Source of the DNA: CAVWSM01 sp963798505
GTDB taxonomy: Bacteria > Actinomycetota > Actinomycetes > Jiangellales > Jiangellaceae
Direction: 5' to 3'
DNA: 64,000 bases
Assembly: GCA_963798505.1 (NCBI GenBank)
Contig: CAWCTX010000015.1
Location: 62,001 to 126,000 of the forward strand
In this document: positions 8,325 through 19,356 of the stretch, piece after piece
Numbering within the stretch: position 1 is the stretch's first letter
Layout: the number at the start of each line of letters is the position of its first letter
Position numbers and translations under genes: made by a program
Notes under the pieces: model-generated
What the model was told of the DNA's origin: nothing
Database searches by the model: none
The model's input: only the letters and a program-made list of their open reading frames with translations

Positions 8325-8714
8325 CTAGCTGGGTGGAGGCGTGCCGACGTTGAGGATGTTGCCGTCGGGGTCCTTGAACCAGGCAGCCCTGAAACCTGCC
8401 GAGCTCCGCAATACCCCGCTCGTCGGTCGTGAGACCAGGCAGGTCGTATTGCTCGAACACGACGCCCTTCCCGGCTAGCTCTGTGACCGTGGCATCGACA
8501 TCGTCGACTGCCCAGGTCGCCACGGTTTGTTGGGCAGACGCCGCGAACGCGCTCGGATAGAGCAGAAGACGTGAGTCCCGCCCGATCCGTACCAGACCCC
8601 AGCAAAGGGATCCTCGGACTGGACCTTGAACCCGAGCGTTCCTTCGTAGAAGGCCCGCGCCCGGGCCAGGTCGCCGGTCGCGATCGTGGCGTAGACCGGA
8701 TTGTCGTTGAGCAT
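8325..8714 (-). pseudogene. VOC/glyoxalase-family protein, two compensating frame breaks
   Basis: Start ATG at 8712-8714 gives MLNDNPVYATIATGDLARAR and AFYEGTLGFKV; the middle (TVATWAVDDVDATVTELAGKG) and end (AAWFKDPDGNILNVGTPPPS, stop at 8325-8327) lie in other frames, changing near 8567 and 8390. Total length stays a multiple of three (129 residues), typical of single-module VOC proteins. FKDPDGN is the classic end motif. Substrate unknown. Confidence 0.7.
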
Positions 8715-8866
8715 GCCGACCACCCCCCCGTGGCGAACGTACGCGCTCTCGACACGCCGCAACAACAATGGTCACCGCTCAGCGACGAACTGACGACCGT
8801 GCGTGACGCAGGCGTCGTAGGACTCCCACCACACCACATCGCGATCGCCGTGGTACACCTTGGCGC

Positions 8867-9286
8867 GTGCTCCTCACCATCGAGCGGGTTGCACTGTTGC
8901 GGCGCGCCGACCTCTTCGCCGCAACTCCCGGCCGAGTCCTGGCCGGACTCGCACAGGTGCTGGAGGAGGTCGAGCTTCCCGCCGGCGCCCACGTGATGGT
9001 GGAGGGTGCGGTCGAGGACTGGCTCTACATCGTCGAACACGGCGAAGTCGAGGTGATCCGCTCCGACCGTCGCGTCCAGATGGGCGCAGGGTCTGTTGTC
9101 GGTGAGCTCGCTGTTCTCGATCCGCAGCCCCGCTCCGCGACCGTCATGACCCTGAGTCCCGTCCGCCTTCTGCGACTTCGCAAGGCGGTGTTCGACGAGG
9201 CCTTGCGCTCACGGCCAGAGATCGCTCGCGGCGTCATCGCAGACCTCGTCCGCAGGATCCGCGAGACCCACGAGCCCGTTGCCTGA
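8867..9286 (+). CDS. Cyclic nucleotide-binding domain protein
   Basis: A free 139-residue CRP-like sensor domain with no DNA-binding part. The phosphate-binding cassette is seen as SVVGELAVLDPQPRSATV, with the expected Glu and Arg that hold the cyclic phosphate and ribose. The start is GTG at 8867. Its stop lies one base before the ATG of the MFS-HEAT gene, so the two are translationally linked. In the two related transporters downstream (17686-19354, 19357-21003) the same domain is fused to the carrier; here it is a separate subunit. It probably senses the product of the cyclase at 11881. Confidence 0.8.
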   Translation: MLLTIERVALLRRADLFAATPGRVLAGLAQVLEEVELPAGAHVMVEGAVEDWLYIVEHGEVEVIRSDRRVQMGAGSVVGELAVLDPQPRSATVMTLSPVRLLRLRKAVFDEALRSRPEIARGVIADLVRRIRETHEPVA

Positions 9287-9287
9287 C

Positions 9288-11911
9288 ATGCGCGCCCGAC
9301 TGCTGTTGCTGGGTGGGCAGGCGATCGCGCTGGGTCTGATGATGGCGTTCCTCGTGGTGCCCGCGAGCTCTCTGTTTCTGGTCGAGTACGGCGCGGACGC
9401 GCTGCCTTTCGTCTACTTGGCGGTGGCCGTGCTCGGCGTTGCCGTGTCCTGGTTCATGTCGCGCGCCCAACGACGATGGTCACTGAGCCGGCAGGCACAC
9501 ACGTTGCTCGTGTCCTACGCCGTCGTGTTGTCCACAGCTTGGCTGCTGCTTGCGGCGGCCGACGCGGCATGGGTGACCTTTCCGCTGTTGGTCATGTTCC
9601 CGCTCTCGATCCCACTGGGCTTCGTGCTCATTGGAGCGCAGGCCGGACGCCTCCTTGACCTCCAGCAGCTAAAGGCACAGTTCCCGCGCGTGGTCGCCGG
9701 CTTCTCGGTTGGCTTCTCGATCGGAGGGTTGCTTGCGGCCTGGCTGGTGAGGGTCACAGGCGACGTCACGCATCTGCTGGGCGTTGGCCTCCTGGCCACG
9801 GCCTTGTTCATCGGGTGTGTGGTGGAGGTCGGTCGACGCTTTCCGGCACAGGTGCGCAGCAGACCCGAACCCCCAGCGGCAGCGGCGGTTCATGGCAAGT
9901 CCGGCAGGCGCGCTCGCATCTCGCGCATCCGCTTGGTCCGACTGGTGTTCGGCTACCAGCTGTTGTCAGCCGCCGTCACTCAGCTCCTTGACTTCATGGT
10001 CTGGGAGCGCGCGGCGTCCCGGTATCCCGATGCGGACGATCTGGCCGCGTTCCTTGGCATCTTCGGCGCGATCATCAACGTCGTCAGCATCGCGTTCGTC
10101 GCCTTGCTGGCCGGTCGGCTGCTGAGCAGATTCGGGATCCGCCTGGGATTGCCCGCCAACCCGGTCGGCGTGATCGTGGTGCTCGCCGGGTGCCTGCTCG
10201 CCGGCTATCTCGGCGGCCCTGCGACGCTCATCTTCTTCGTCCTGGTCTGCGCCGCACAGGTGACGGACATCGCGCTGACCGATGGCACCACGCGCACATC
10301 CATCAACGCCACCTATCAGGCATTGCGGCCAACGGATCGGCTGCGAGCCCAGTCGTTCGTGGAGGCCGCCGGCGTGCCGCTGGCGCTCGGGTTCGTCGGC
10401 GCCCTCCTGTTGCTGTTCGACGCGCTTGGTCTTGATGTGCTCACCGTCGCGACTGGAACCGCCTTCCTGGCCGTGGGTTGGCTGATACTCGCGGTTCTTA
10501 CCTACCGCGAGTACGGCGCCAACCTGCGCAGCGTGTTCGCTCGTCGCGACTGGGACCCGACCGCTCTGCGCGTCGACGATGACGCATCGCGCGCCGTGCT
10601 CGAGAATCTCCTGAGCAGCGACGACATCCGGGACATCCGCCTGGGCCTCGACGTTCTGGCAGCGGCGGATCCCCTGCGGCTTCCGGCGCAGGCCGCGCGC
10701 CTGCTCCGCGATCCGGACAACGACCGCAAGACGCTGGGCCTCGAGGCCGCAGCCCAGGTGCGTGACCCAGCTCTGCGGACGGATGTACTCGCCGTTCTCG
10801 ACGACCGCGTCGTCCCCTCGCAGCTGCGCGCCCTGTCCGTAGCGGTCGCCACGGACCTTGGCGCCGACGCCGCTGCACTGACGTCGACCCTGTCCGACCC
10901 TGACCCCGTCGTACGGCTCGCAGCCGCCGCCGCTGTGGCGCAAGCACCCGTCCGGCGTGGGTGACCAGGCGCGGGCGCTGTGCGCGGAGGCCCTGCTCGC
11001 GCAAGACCCGGCGACCATCGAGGCGGGCCTCGCCGCCGTCGCCCATGCACCGCGTCCCGAGTACGCCGACGCCCTTCTCGACCTCGCCCGGCGACCGGCT
11101 CCGCCCGAAGGGTTGGCCGACGCCCTCGCGGCGCACGTCGGTTACGCGAGTCTTGACGCCGCCACGTTGACCGGCCTGGCATCCGACAGCCCGCCGGCCG
11201 CTGCGCGCGTCGTCGACGCGCTAGGACAGAGCCGTCACGAGAAGGCCTATCCCCTCCTGGTCGAGCTTGCCTTCGCCGAGAAATCGAGACCTCGCCGCGG
11301 CGGCAGGGCGAGCACTCGCCGCCACGGGTTTCAGCCTGGACGCAACGGCGGCGGCGGAGCTGGCGGCCGCGGAGTCGGCGCGTGCGAGCCGTGCCGCGAC
11401 GGCCGCCAGAGCGCTGGCCGATCACGGCTCCTCAGAGCTCCTGGTGCTGGCGCTCGACGATGAGACCGATGACTGTGCCCGGCGCGTACGAGTCACACTC
11501 GGCATGGCCCATGGCGGTCTCTGGCTCGAGCGCGCCATCGGCCAGCTCGGCTCATCGGTCGACGGCGAACGAGCCCTCGCGATCGAAACCCTCGAGGTCG
11601 AGCTCGGCCACCGCACGTTGGGGCTCGCCCTTGCCCTGGTCGACCCGACCCTCGACGTCCGGGAGCGACGAGACGCTCTCGCCGGCCACCACATTTCGGC
11701 GGAAAGCGACCCCACACGCTGGCTGGTCGAGTTCCTCGATGACCCGGCTGACTTCTGGCAGGACCCCTGGCTGGTCGCGTGTGCCCTGCACGCCGTGCCC
11801 GAGTTGATGCCCGCCCAGGTCGTAGAGCGTGGGCATGAGCATCAGAACGACCCCGACCCTGTCGTCGCGGAGACGGCGCGATGGCTCCTGAACGGCCGCC
11901 CACTCCCGTAG
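9288..11911 (+). pseudogene. MFS-type transporter with C-terminal HEAT-like repeats, two frame breaks
   Basis: Joined frames give about 874 residues. Residues 1-410 form some 12 membrane helices (start ATG 9288, MRARLLLLGGQAIALG), with YGADALPFVYLAVAVLG and RLLDLQQLKAQFPRVVAGF similar to ADP/ATP-antiporter-like MFS proteins (Npt1/TlcA type). The rest is an alanine-rich helical repeat region of HEAT type (e.g. DPDPVVRLAAAAAVA). Frame changes are near 10958 (one base lost) and 11283 (one gained). It follows the cNMP-binding gene and overlaps the cyclase gene by 31 bases, so all three are one operon. Substrate unknown; nucleotide transport is only a guess. Confidence 0.7.
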
Positions 11912-14900
11912 CCTCCAGGACTGTGGGGGTCCTGTCGCCGTACGTCCCGCGGCTGGTCGTTGACTGGCTGCGCACAACCCCCGCGGACTCCCACCGCGTG
12001 ATCGACGGGACGCTGGCGTTTCTCGACATCAGTGGATTCACTCGGCTCACCGAGCGCCTCGCTCGCAAGGGCAAGGTCGGCGCCGAGGAGATGAGCGACG
12101 CGCTGAGCGCCACCTTCGCGGAGCTGCTCTCGGTCGCCTACGCCGACGGCGCGGATCTCGTCAAGTGGGGTGGCGACGCCATTCTGCTGCTCTTCGACGG
12201 AGACGAGCATGCGGCGCGAGCGTGCCAGGCCGCCCACGAGATGCGGCAAGTGTTGCGGGAGCGTGGCGTGCGCGACAAGTCGTCGGGGGGAGTGACACTC
12301 AGGGTCTCCGTCGGAGTGCACAGCGGTCCGTTGCACTTCTTCCTGGTCGGCGACCCGACGATGCACCGCGAGCTCCTGGTCTGTGGCCCGGCGTCGACCA
12401 GGACGGTGGCCATGGAGTCGGCGGCGGCCGCGGGACAGATCTGCGTAAGCCCGGAGACTGCGGCGCTCTTGCACCCGAGCCTGGTGAAGTCGGGGCCGCA
12501 TGGCTCTTTCCTCCTCCGGGCCAGGCCCGGCGCTCGGCCGTACGCGGCACCCGCCGTCCGCCACGGCCTGTCCGACAACGAGCTCGCGCAGGTAGTCCCC
12601 AGCGCCCTCCGCGAGCACTTGGGCCAGGGCGCAGGCGAGGCAGAGCATCGCCCGGTGGCAGTGGGTTTCGTCCGGTTCTCGGGGACGGATTCGGTCTTCG
12701 CGCAATCCGGCCCCAACGGCCTGGCAGTGGCGTTGGACGAGTGCGTACGGAACGTGCAGCACGCCTGCGCGACACACGGAGTCACGTTCTTCGAGAGCGA
12801 CGTCGACCATGACGGCGGCAAGATCATGCTCACCGCCGGTGCACCGCTGAGCTCCGGCCACGACGAGGAGAACCTGCTGCGGGCGGCTCGGCTGATCGTC
12901 GAGCGGCCCGGAACCCTGCCCCGCCAGGTCGGGGTCAACCACGGGTATGTCTTCGCTGGGGACTTTGGGCCTCCCTTCCGACGGACGTACTCCGTGAAGG
13001 GCGACGCAGTGAACCTCGCGGCTCGCGTGATGGCCAGGGCCGAGCCTGGACTCGTCATCGCCACCAACGCCTTGATGAAGCGATCACAAGCGCGTTTCGA
13101 GACACGCGAGCTGGTGCCGTTCTCGGTCAAAGGGATGGCTGCCGAAGTCCACGCTGTGGTCCTCGGGCCAGCCACCGGCACCCGCGACGAGGACCTCGCG
13201 GACCTGCTCCTGATCGGCCGCGACGCGGAGATGGACCAGCTCACTTCTTGCCTGACGGATGCAAGCGCGGGCCAGGGCCGGCTGGTCGGCATCGTCGGCG
13301 AGGCGGGTATCGGCAAGACGCGGCTCGCCACCGAGGTTCTGACACGCGCAACCGGGGTGACGGTACTTCGCGTGACATGCGACGAGTACGAATCGGCAGT
13401 GGCGTACTCCGCCTTCCGAACACTGCTGCGGGGAATGCTGGGCATCCCACGAGCAGCCGAGGCGGACCACGCCCGTGAGGTGCTCGCCGACCAGGTGACC
13501 GCGCATGCACAAGCTCTGCTGCCGTGGCTGCCACTGCTTGGTATCCCGCTGGACATTCCGTTCCCTTCGACCCGACAGACCGCACAGCTCGAGGAGCAGT
13601 TCCGCAAGTCACGCCTCGAGGAGGTGACATGCGAGTTCCTGCTCCGGAGTCAGAGGACCCCCACGGTGTTCTGCTTTGAGAACGCCCACCTGATGGACGA
13701 GGCATCGGCGGATCTGCTTCACGCACTCGCTCCGCACATTGCGACGATGCCCTGGCTGGTCCTCCTGACGCGGCGCGACGAAGCAAGGGGCTTCGTGCCC
13801 GGCGAGGATTCGCCTACGGTGACCCTCCGGTTGGGGCCGCTGCCGCCCGCATCAGCCGTCGTTCTCGCCGAGATCGCCACCGAGGACGCGCCGATGCCAC
13901 CGCAGGTGATGGACATGCTGGCCGCCAGAGCGGGCGGCAACCCGTTGTTCTTGCGCGAGCTCGCCCGGGCCGCTTCTCGATCCGGCCAGCTCGATGGCCT
14001 TCCTGACTCGCTCGAGCAGTTGGTCACCCACGAGATCGACGAGCTCGCCCCGCAGGACCGGACAGTGCTCCGCTACGCGGCTGTGCTCGGCGTCCGATTC
14101 GAGACGGACATGCTCCGGCAGATGCTGCCCGCCGAGCTTCGGGGTCAAAGCATCGAGCAACGGCTGCGAGGCTTCCTTCACGAGGACCGACCGCGCGAGC
14201 TGCGTTTCCGACATCCGCTGCTGCGCGATGTCGCCTATGAGGGTCTCGCCTACCGCAGACGACGTGACCTGCACGCGAGGGCCGGCGAGACGATCGAGCG
14301 AAGCCTGCCCGACCCGGAGGCTGCGCCGGAGCAACTGGCGTGGCACTACTTCCACGCAGCGAGGTACGACCATGCGTGGAGGTTCTCACGACTGGCTGGC
14401 GATCGAGCACGCGCAAAGTTCGCCCACGCGGAAGCGGCCGAGTTCTACCAGCGCGCTGTCGACTCGGCACGTCGCGCTGATGGCGCGGCAGCCGACGACC
14501 AGCTGGCCGACGTGCTCGAGTCGCTCGGAGACGTCCGCTATCTCGTCGGTCAGGCGACCGAGGCCGCCGACGCCTACAAGGCTGCGCGGCGGCAGCTCGA
14601 GCACCAGCCGGTCCGTGCTGCGCAGCTCATCCTCAAAGAGGCCCGACTGCAGCAGCGGCTGGGCCACTACCCGCAAGCGTTGCGCTGGATCAGCCGCGGC
14701 TTCAAGGTCTTGGGCGGACTGGACGACGACACCGCCCGAGCCACCCGGTCGATGCTGGCGACCCGCCACGCGGTGTGCCGAGTGAGCCAGGGCCGCTATC
14801 GCGACGCGGGGCGGTGGGGTCGGGTCGCGGCCCGAGAGGCGGAGGCCGCCGGCGACCGCATGGCCTTGGCGCAGGCCTACCTGGCGCTGCACACGGTCGA

Positions 14901-15744
14901 GCTCTGGTCCGCCGAGCATGGAGAAATGCCGTACGGCGAGCGCGCCCTCGCGCTGTTCGTCGAGCTGGACGATGCGGCAGGCCAGGCGCACTGCGAGAAC
15001 AACCTCGCCATGCGCGCCCTGTTCGAAGGGCATTGGACAGAGGCGCTCGACATGTTCGGTCGCGCGGCGGAGAGCTTTCGCCTGGTGGGTGACGCGACCA
15101 ACGCGGCCAATGCGGCGTACAACCAGGCGGACGTCATGATCCGCCAAGGACGTCTGGCCGAAGCCGAACCCGTACTCGCGGATGCCCAGCGCGTCGCCCG
15201 TGCGGTGGGCGACGAGGAGCTCGTGGCGCTGTGCCTGAGGGAGAGCGGCCGTGCGTCCGCCCGGGCCGGACGGCATGACGACGGCATGGCTCGTTTCGCG
15301 GAGGCGAGGCGACGGTTCATGGAGCTGGGCGAGCCGCACGAGGTTGTCGACACCGATGCTGCCATCGCCGAATGCCTGCTGCTCCACGGTGACTGGAACC
15401 AGGCGCATGAGACAGCCACCGATGCGCTTGCACGGGCGACGTCCCTCGGGGCCGCACAGATCGTGCCGACGCTGCGACGAATCCGCGGCGTCGCGTTGAT
15501 GCAAGCGGGTCAAGTCGATGATGCCCACGACGAGCTGACCGAGGGACTGCGCCACAGTGAGGCGCCCGACGTCGCACACGAGCGCGGCTTCCTCCTCGCC
15601 GCGCTCGCGGACGTTGCGAGATTACGAGGTGACCCCTCGGCCGACCAGCTCGCCGCCGACGGCGAACTCGTGCTGGCCGGCCTCGGAGTCGTCACGCGGC
15701 CGATGCCGCCGACTGCTACGGATGGCTCGCCCGCACGTCGATAG
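11881..15744 (+). CDS. Class III adenylate cyclase (soluble-AC-like): two cyclase domains, AAA ATPase, TPR
   Basis: 1287 residues, intact. Cyclase domain 1 (about 40-215) carries both metal aspartates (FLDISGFT with Asp49; WGGDA with Asp99) but lacks the Asn/Arg pair. Cyclase domain 2 (about 257-428) has lost the first Asp (FVRFSGTD) but keeps Lys314 and the transition-state motif GDAVNLAAR (Asn378, Arg382). The two should pair into one active site, as in mammalian soluble adenylyl cyclase (ADCY10), whose layout this matches. Then come an AAA/NB-ARC-like ATPase (Walker A GEAGIGKT at 473-480; FCFENAHLMDEAS) and a long TPR region (about 860-1270). Third gene of the operon with the cNMP-binding and MFS genes. 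cAMP as product is inferred. Confidence 0.85.
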   Translation: MAPERPPTPVASRTVGVLSPYVPRLVVDWLRTTPADSHRVIDGTLAFLDISGFTRLTERLARKGKVGAEEMSDALSATFAELLSVAYADGADLVKWGGDAILLLFDGDEHAARACQAAHEMRQVLRERGVRDKSSGGVTLRVSVGVHSGPLHFFLVGDPTMHRELLVCGPASTRTVAMESAAAAGQICVSPETAALLHPSLVKSGPHGSFLLRARPGARPYAAPAVRHGLSDNELAQVVPSALREHLGQGAGEAEHRPVAVGFVRFSGTDSVFAQSGPNGLAVALDECVRNVQHACATHGVTFFESDVDHDGGKIMLTAGAPLSSGHDEENLLRAARLIVERPGTLPRQVGVNHGYVFAGDFGPPFRRTYSVKGDAVNLAARVMARAEPGLVIATNALMKRSQARFETRELVPFSVKGMAAEVHAVVLGPATGTRDEDLADLLLIGRDAEMDQLTSCLTDASAGQGRLVGIVGEAGIGKTRLATEVLTRATGVTVLRVTCDEYESAVAYSAFRTLLRGMLGIPRAAEADHAREVLADQVTAHAQALLPWLPLLGIPLDIPFPSTRQTAQLEEQFRKSRLEEVTCEFLLRSQRTPTVFCFENAHLMDEASADLLHALAPHIATMPWLVLLTRRDEARGFVPGEDSPTVTLRLGPLPPASAVVLAEIATEDAPMPPQVMDMLAARAGGNPLFLRELARAASRSGQLDGLPDSLEQLVTHEIDELAPQDRTVLRYAAVLGVRFETDMLRQMLPAELRGQSIEQRLRGFLHEDRPRELRFRHPLLRDVAYEGLAYRRRRDLHARAGETIERSLPDPEAAPEQLAWHYFHAARYDHAWRFSRLAGDRARAKFAHAEAAEFYQRAVDSARRADGAAADDQLADVLESLGDVRYLVGQATEAADAYKAARRQLEHQPVRAAQLILKEARLQQRLGHYPQALRWISRGFKVLGGLDDDTARATRSMLATRHAVCRVSQGRYRDAGRWGRVAAREAEAAGDRMALAQAYLALHTVELWSAEHGEMPYGERALALFVELDDAAGQAHCENNLAMRALFEGHWTEALDMFGRAAESFRLVGDATNAANAAYNQADVMIRQGRLAEAEPVLADAQRVARAVGDEELVALCLRESGRASARAGRHDDGMARFAEARRRFMELGEPHEVVDTDAAIAECLLLHGDWNQAHETATDALARATSLGAAQIVPTLRRIRGVALMQAGQVDDAHDELTEGLRHSEAPDVAHERGFLLAALADVARLRGDPSADQLAADGELVLAGLGVVTRPMPPTATDGSPARR

Positions 15745-16681
15745 CGAAGAGCAGGTAGGTGATCGGGTCTCCCGCGTTGTTTCGGTGACTCAGCCTGTGG
15801 TCGACGCAGAAGGCCGCGCGTCGTCTCATCGGGGAGATGACGCCCTTGCTGCGGGCACGAGGGGGCGTCCACGAAATTGCCATTGCCGACGATGTCGACG
15901 ACGAGGCCAAGTATGAGGAACCCCGGCGCCGCCACAGACGGACTTGTCGCACTGGACGACCAAAGTGGCGGGTTGCTGCGGGTGTAGAGCGGGTTGCCCT
16001 TGCGCGTCCTTGAGATTGGAGGTGGCATCCACGAGCAGTGTCTGGACGTCGCCCGCTACGAACGGCACCACGCGACGATGTCCGTCGCAGGAGCCCGCGG
16101 AAAGGAACACCGTGCCGTTCGCGCCATTGGGCAACAGCAGCGTCGGCGCACGTCGGCAACTCCGGTGTGGTGTCTGCGCAGTCGTTGGGCGTCAGTGCAA
16201 GGGCGTCGCCCGGTGTCGCGGCCGCGGCAGCAGCGACCGCCTGCACGTTGACCTCGACGAAAGCGGGCTGCAGTGCTTGTCCAGCGATGGCCGAGACCTT
16301 CAGCTTGACGCCGTTCTCGAACACCGAGTAGATCGCGCCAGCGATCGTCGCCGTCGACTTGCCCTTCGGGATCACGGCCGTCGTGACACCGGTCAGCGCG
16401 CCGGTGCCCGTGGTGACCGAGAGCTTGACCGTCGTGCTCTTCGTGACCGCAGCTGGAGCCCCGGTGGACTTCTTGCTCTGCACCACGACGTCGAAGGGCT
16501 TGCCCTTGACCGGCTTGTTGAGGCCCGTGCCCTCGTCAGTCACCGAGACCACAGCCAGCTTGGTCGCCTGAGATCCAGTGGCGCTCGCGCTACCGGCGGC
16601 CACAACCCCCGTTGCCGCCACGGCGACTGCCAGAGCCGAGAGCACCGCTCGGCGCAGCGTGAATCGAAGTCGTTTCCTCAT
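15716..16681 (-). pseudogene. Secreted protein of unknown function, frames broken
   Basis: ATG at 16679-16681 follows GGGGGGATC and encodes a clear signal peptide: basic start (MRKRLRFTLRR), hydrophobic core (AVLSALAVAVAATGVVAA) and an AxA cleavage site (SASA). A Thr/Val/Lys-rich beta-type region follows, then parts in the two other frames (GTVFLSAGSCDGHRRVV; LGLVVDIVGNGNF), returning to the first frame for the end (ITYLLFAIDVRASHP). Three shifts in the same direction lie between about 15830 and 16140. The cysteine-containing C-terminal half suggests an extracellular protein. It ends 29 bases inside the cyclase gene, tail to tail. Confidence 0.6.
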
Positions 16682-16764
16682 GATCCCCCCACAGATCGAT
16701 AGGTTGCCCAATCTTCCGGCCGAACGGGGCCTGGTCAAGCGACGGAGTACGGAGGCTCGTACGA

Positions 16765-17629
16765 CTATTCACCCCGCATCCCTCTAACACGGACATCCTG
16801 GTGGCCCGGGGCACGTGCCACGTCGAGCTCGTCGCCCTCACGCGCCAGCCGTACGGAGATCGGCGCATCGGCAACCGTGACCGCCAAAGCGTCGAGCTCG
16901 TCGTCCGTACGGGCCGGACCGTGGTGGAACAGGACAAGCAGACCCGCATTGGCCTTGGTGGCTAGAGCAATCGCGTCCTGGACCGTCGCGTGACCGTAGT
17001 CGTCGGCGATTGTGCGCTCTGCGTCGATGAACTGTGCGTCGTGCACGAGCACGTCCACGCCGTCGAGCAGAGCCCAGGTCGCATCGCTCACTCCCCTCGC
17101 CGGCGCGTGGTCGGGCAGGTAGGCCATTGATCCGAGATCGTCCTGGACGCGGTAGGCGAGTGTCCGACCGCCCTTGTGCGCGATCTCGGAGGCGACGACC
17201 CGGAACCCCTCGATCATGTGGTCCCCGGGCTCGATGCTCTCGAACGACCACGCCCCGCGAAGTCCTTCCGGCGTGATCGGGAAACTGGGCGGCGACATGC
17301 TGAGCGCGAGCAGGTCGCGCGCGGAGGCTCCAACCTGCCCAGGGATGTGGAGCGTCACTCGCGCGTCATCGCGGTCCCCGGCCGCAAAGAAGGGCAGCCC
17401 CTGTACGTGGTCCCAGTGCAGGTGACTGAGCAGGATCGAACCGGAGAACGGACGCATCGTCCAGGAGCGCGCTCAGCGATCGCAGCCCCGTACCCGCGTC
17501 GAGGACGAGGTGGGGATCCCGCCGCCCATCCGCGGCGAGCGCGAGACACGACGTGTGCCCGCCGTAGCGCACAAATCGAGGACCGGGGGCACCGGTCGAT
17601 CCGCGCACCCCGAGCAGGTGAAGTCTCAT
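16765..17629 (-). pseudogene. Metallo-beta-lactamase-fold hydrolase (candidate phosphodiesterase), one frame break
   Basis: ATG at 17627-17629 gives MRLHLLGVRGSTGAPGP and RYGGHTSCLAL; near 17455 the frame shifts by one and continues with ILLSHLHWDHVQGLPFF (the HxHxDH metal motif), MAYLPDHAP, VHDAQF, DYGHATVQDA and LFHHGPAR (remaining metal ligands). This set is typical of the RNase Z/PhnP-like branch, which includes cyclic-phosphate phosphodiesterases. It lies between the cyclase and two cNMP-sensing transporters and is divergent from the first, 57 bases away. A role in removing the cyclic nucleotide is inference. Confidence 0.75.
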
Positions 17630-17685
17630 TGCGCGGCAAGGTACCAGCGATATGGTGGCCACCTGGCCGAAATGGTGGGGGCCTT

Positions 17686-19354
17686 ATGGGCAAGGTCGGG
17701 GATGCCGTCCGAGAGACGGCAAGCTCGCTGGCAACCGTCTTTCGCAACCCGGCACTTCGGCGGGTCAACCTCGCCTTCGGTGGGTCACTCATCGGTGACT
17801 GGGCATATGCCACCGCGGTAACGGTGTGGGCGTACGGCGTCGGCGGCGCGACCGCCGTCGGTGTCTTCGGCGTCGCGCGGCTCGGGTGCATGGCACTTGC
17901 CACGCCGCTCGCGTCGACGCTCGCCGACCGATATCCGCGCAAACTCGTCATGATCGGCTCGGATTCGATCCGGGCCGTTCTTGTCCTGGTCGCAGCCGCG
18001 TTGGTGTATTGGGATGCGCCCGTGTTGCTGGTGTTCGTCGTGGCGACGCTAGCTGCCGTGGCCAGTACGCCGTTCCGGCCGGCGTTGTCGGCATGGCTAC
18101 CGTCCCTGGTGAGCAAGCCGTCGGAGCTGACAGCCGCCAACGGCACGTCGAGCACCCTTGAGAGCCTCTCCTTCTTCCTCGGCCCAGCCATAGGGGGCCT
18201 GCTGCTGACGGTCGCCGATGTGCCCGCCGTGTTCGTCTTCAACGCGCTCACGTTCCTGTGGTCGCTGACGTTGGTCGCGGGGATCCGAACGCCTGCGCGT
18301 GACCCGGCCGATCTCGAGCCCTCGGCGTCAGCCGAGGACGAGCCGAAGGTCGGGCTTCGTCGAGGAGTCGATGGCCGGGTTCCGGGCGATCTGGGCGCAC
18401 CGGGATCTGCGGGCAGTGGTCGGGATCTACTGCGCACAGACCATCATCGCGGGGGCGTCCCTCGTCTTCGTCGTTTCCATCGCCGTCGATCTCGTCGATC
18501 TCGGGCCCCAAGGGGTCGGCTATCTCGACGCAGTGCTTGGCGTGGGTGCGCTTATCGGTGGACTGCTTGCCATCGCACTGGCTTCGCGTCAGAAGCTGGC
18601 GACCGACTTTGGTTACGGGGTCCTCCTTTGGGCCTTGCCGCTGCTGCTTGTCGCGGTGTGGCCAGAGCTGCTCGCGGCGTTCGCCGCCATGTTCTTGATC
18701 GGGGTGGCCAATCCCGTCGTCGACGTCAACGCCATCACGATCACCCAGCGGCTCACGCCTGATGCCGTGATGGGCCGAGTTTTCGGAGCCATGGAGACGG
18801 CGCTGATCGCGACGATGGCGCTTGGCGCGCTTCTGATGCCAAGCCTCATCGCGCTCTTCGGTCTGCGCTGGGCATTGGCTGTGATCGCCTTGCTTGTCGC
18901 GGCGCTCGTGATCCCAGGGTTCCGCCGCCTCCGGGGTCTCGACGCGACACTGCGCGAGCCGTCGGGCGTGGACCTGCTGCTCGGTGTACCCCTTTTCACC
19001 CCCTTGTCACGTCCTGCCATCGAGCGGCTGGCGCAACAACTCGTACGAGTCGAAGCGTCGGCCGGAGATGTGGTCATCCGCGAAGGCGACGAGGGAGATC
19101 GGTTCTACATCGTCGAGTCGGGACGCGTCGAGGCGACCCACAACGGGTCGTCGCTGTCGTACGCGGGTCCGGGCGAGCCATTCGGCGAGATCGCCCTGCT
19201 GCGAGATGTCCCGCGCACGGCGACTGTGACCGCCGTCGAGGACACGGTGCTTCGGGCCCTCGAGCGCGGTGACTTCCTCGCCGTTGTCACGGGCAGCGAC
19301 GATGCGCGCAACCGCGCAGATGACCTGGTTGCACGCCGCATCCCGACGACCTGA
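17686..19354 (+). pseudogene. MFS transporter fused to C-terminal cyclic nucleotide-binding domain, one frame break
   Basis: ATG at 17686 starts a 12-helix MFS protein (FGGSLIGDWAYATAVTVWAY; LADRYPRKLVMIGSD is the loop 2-3 motif). Near 18355 one base shift breaks the frame; the second half continues with AGFRAIWAHRDLRAVVGIY. The last 130 residues are a cNMP-binding domain (VIREGDEGDRFYIVESG; phosphate cassette PFGEIALLRDVPRTATV with the needed Glu and Arg). Total about 556 residues. It ends two bases before the stop of its relative on the opposite strand. Cyclic nucleotide binding probably gates transport; the substrate is unknown. Confidence 0.8.
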
Positions 19355-19356
19355 CA

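Noticed and set aside
12138..13607. Open frame of 489 codons on the minus strand
   Set aside because: Antisense to the cyclase gene, with Ser/Arg-rich composition typical of a shadow frame in GC-rich DNA.
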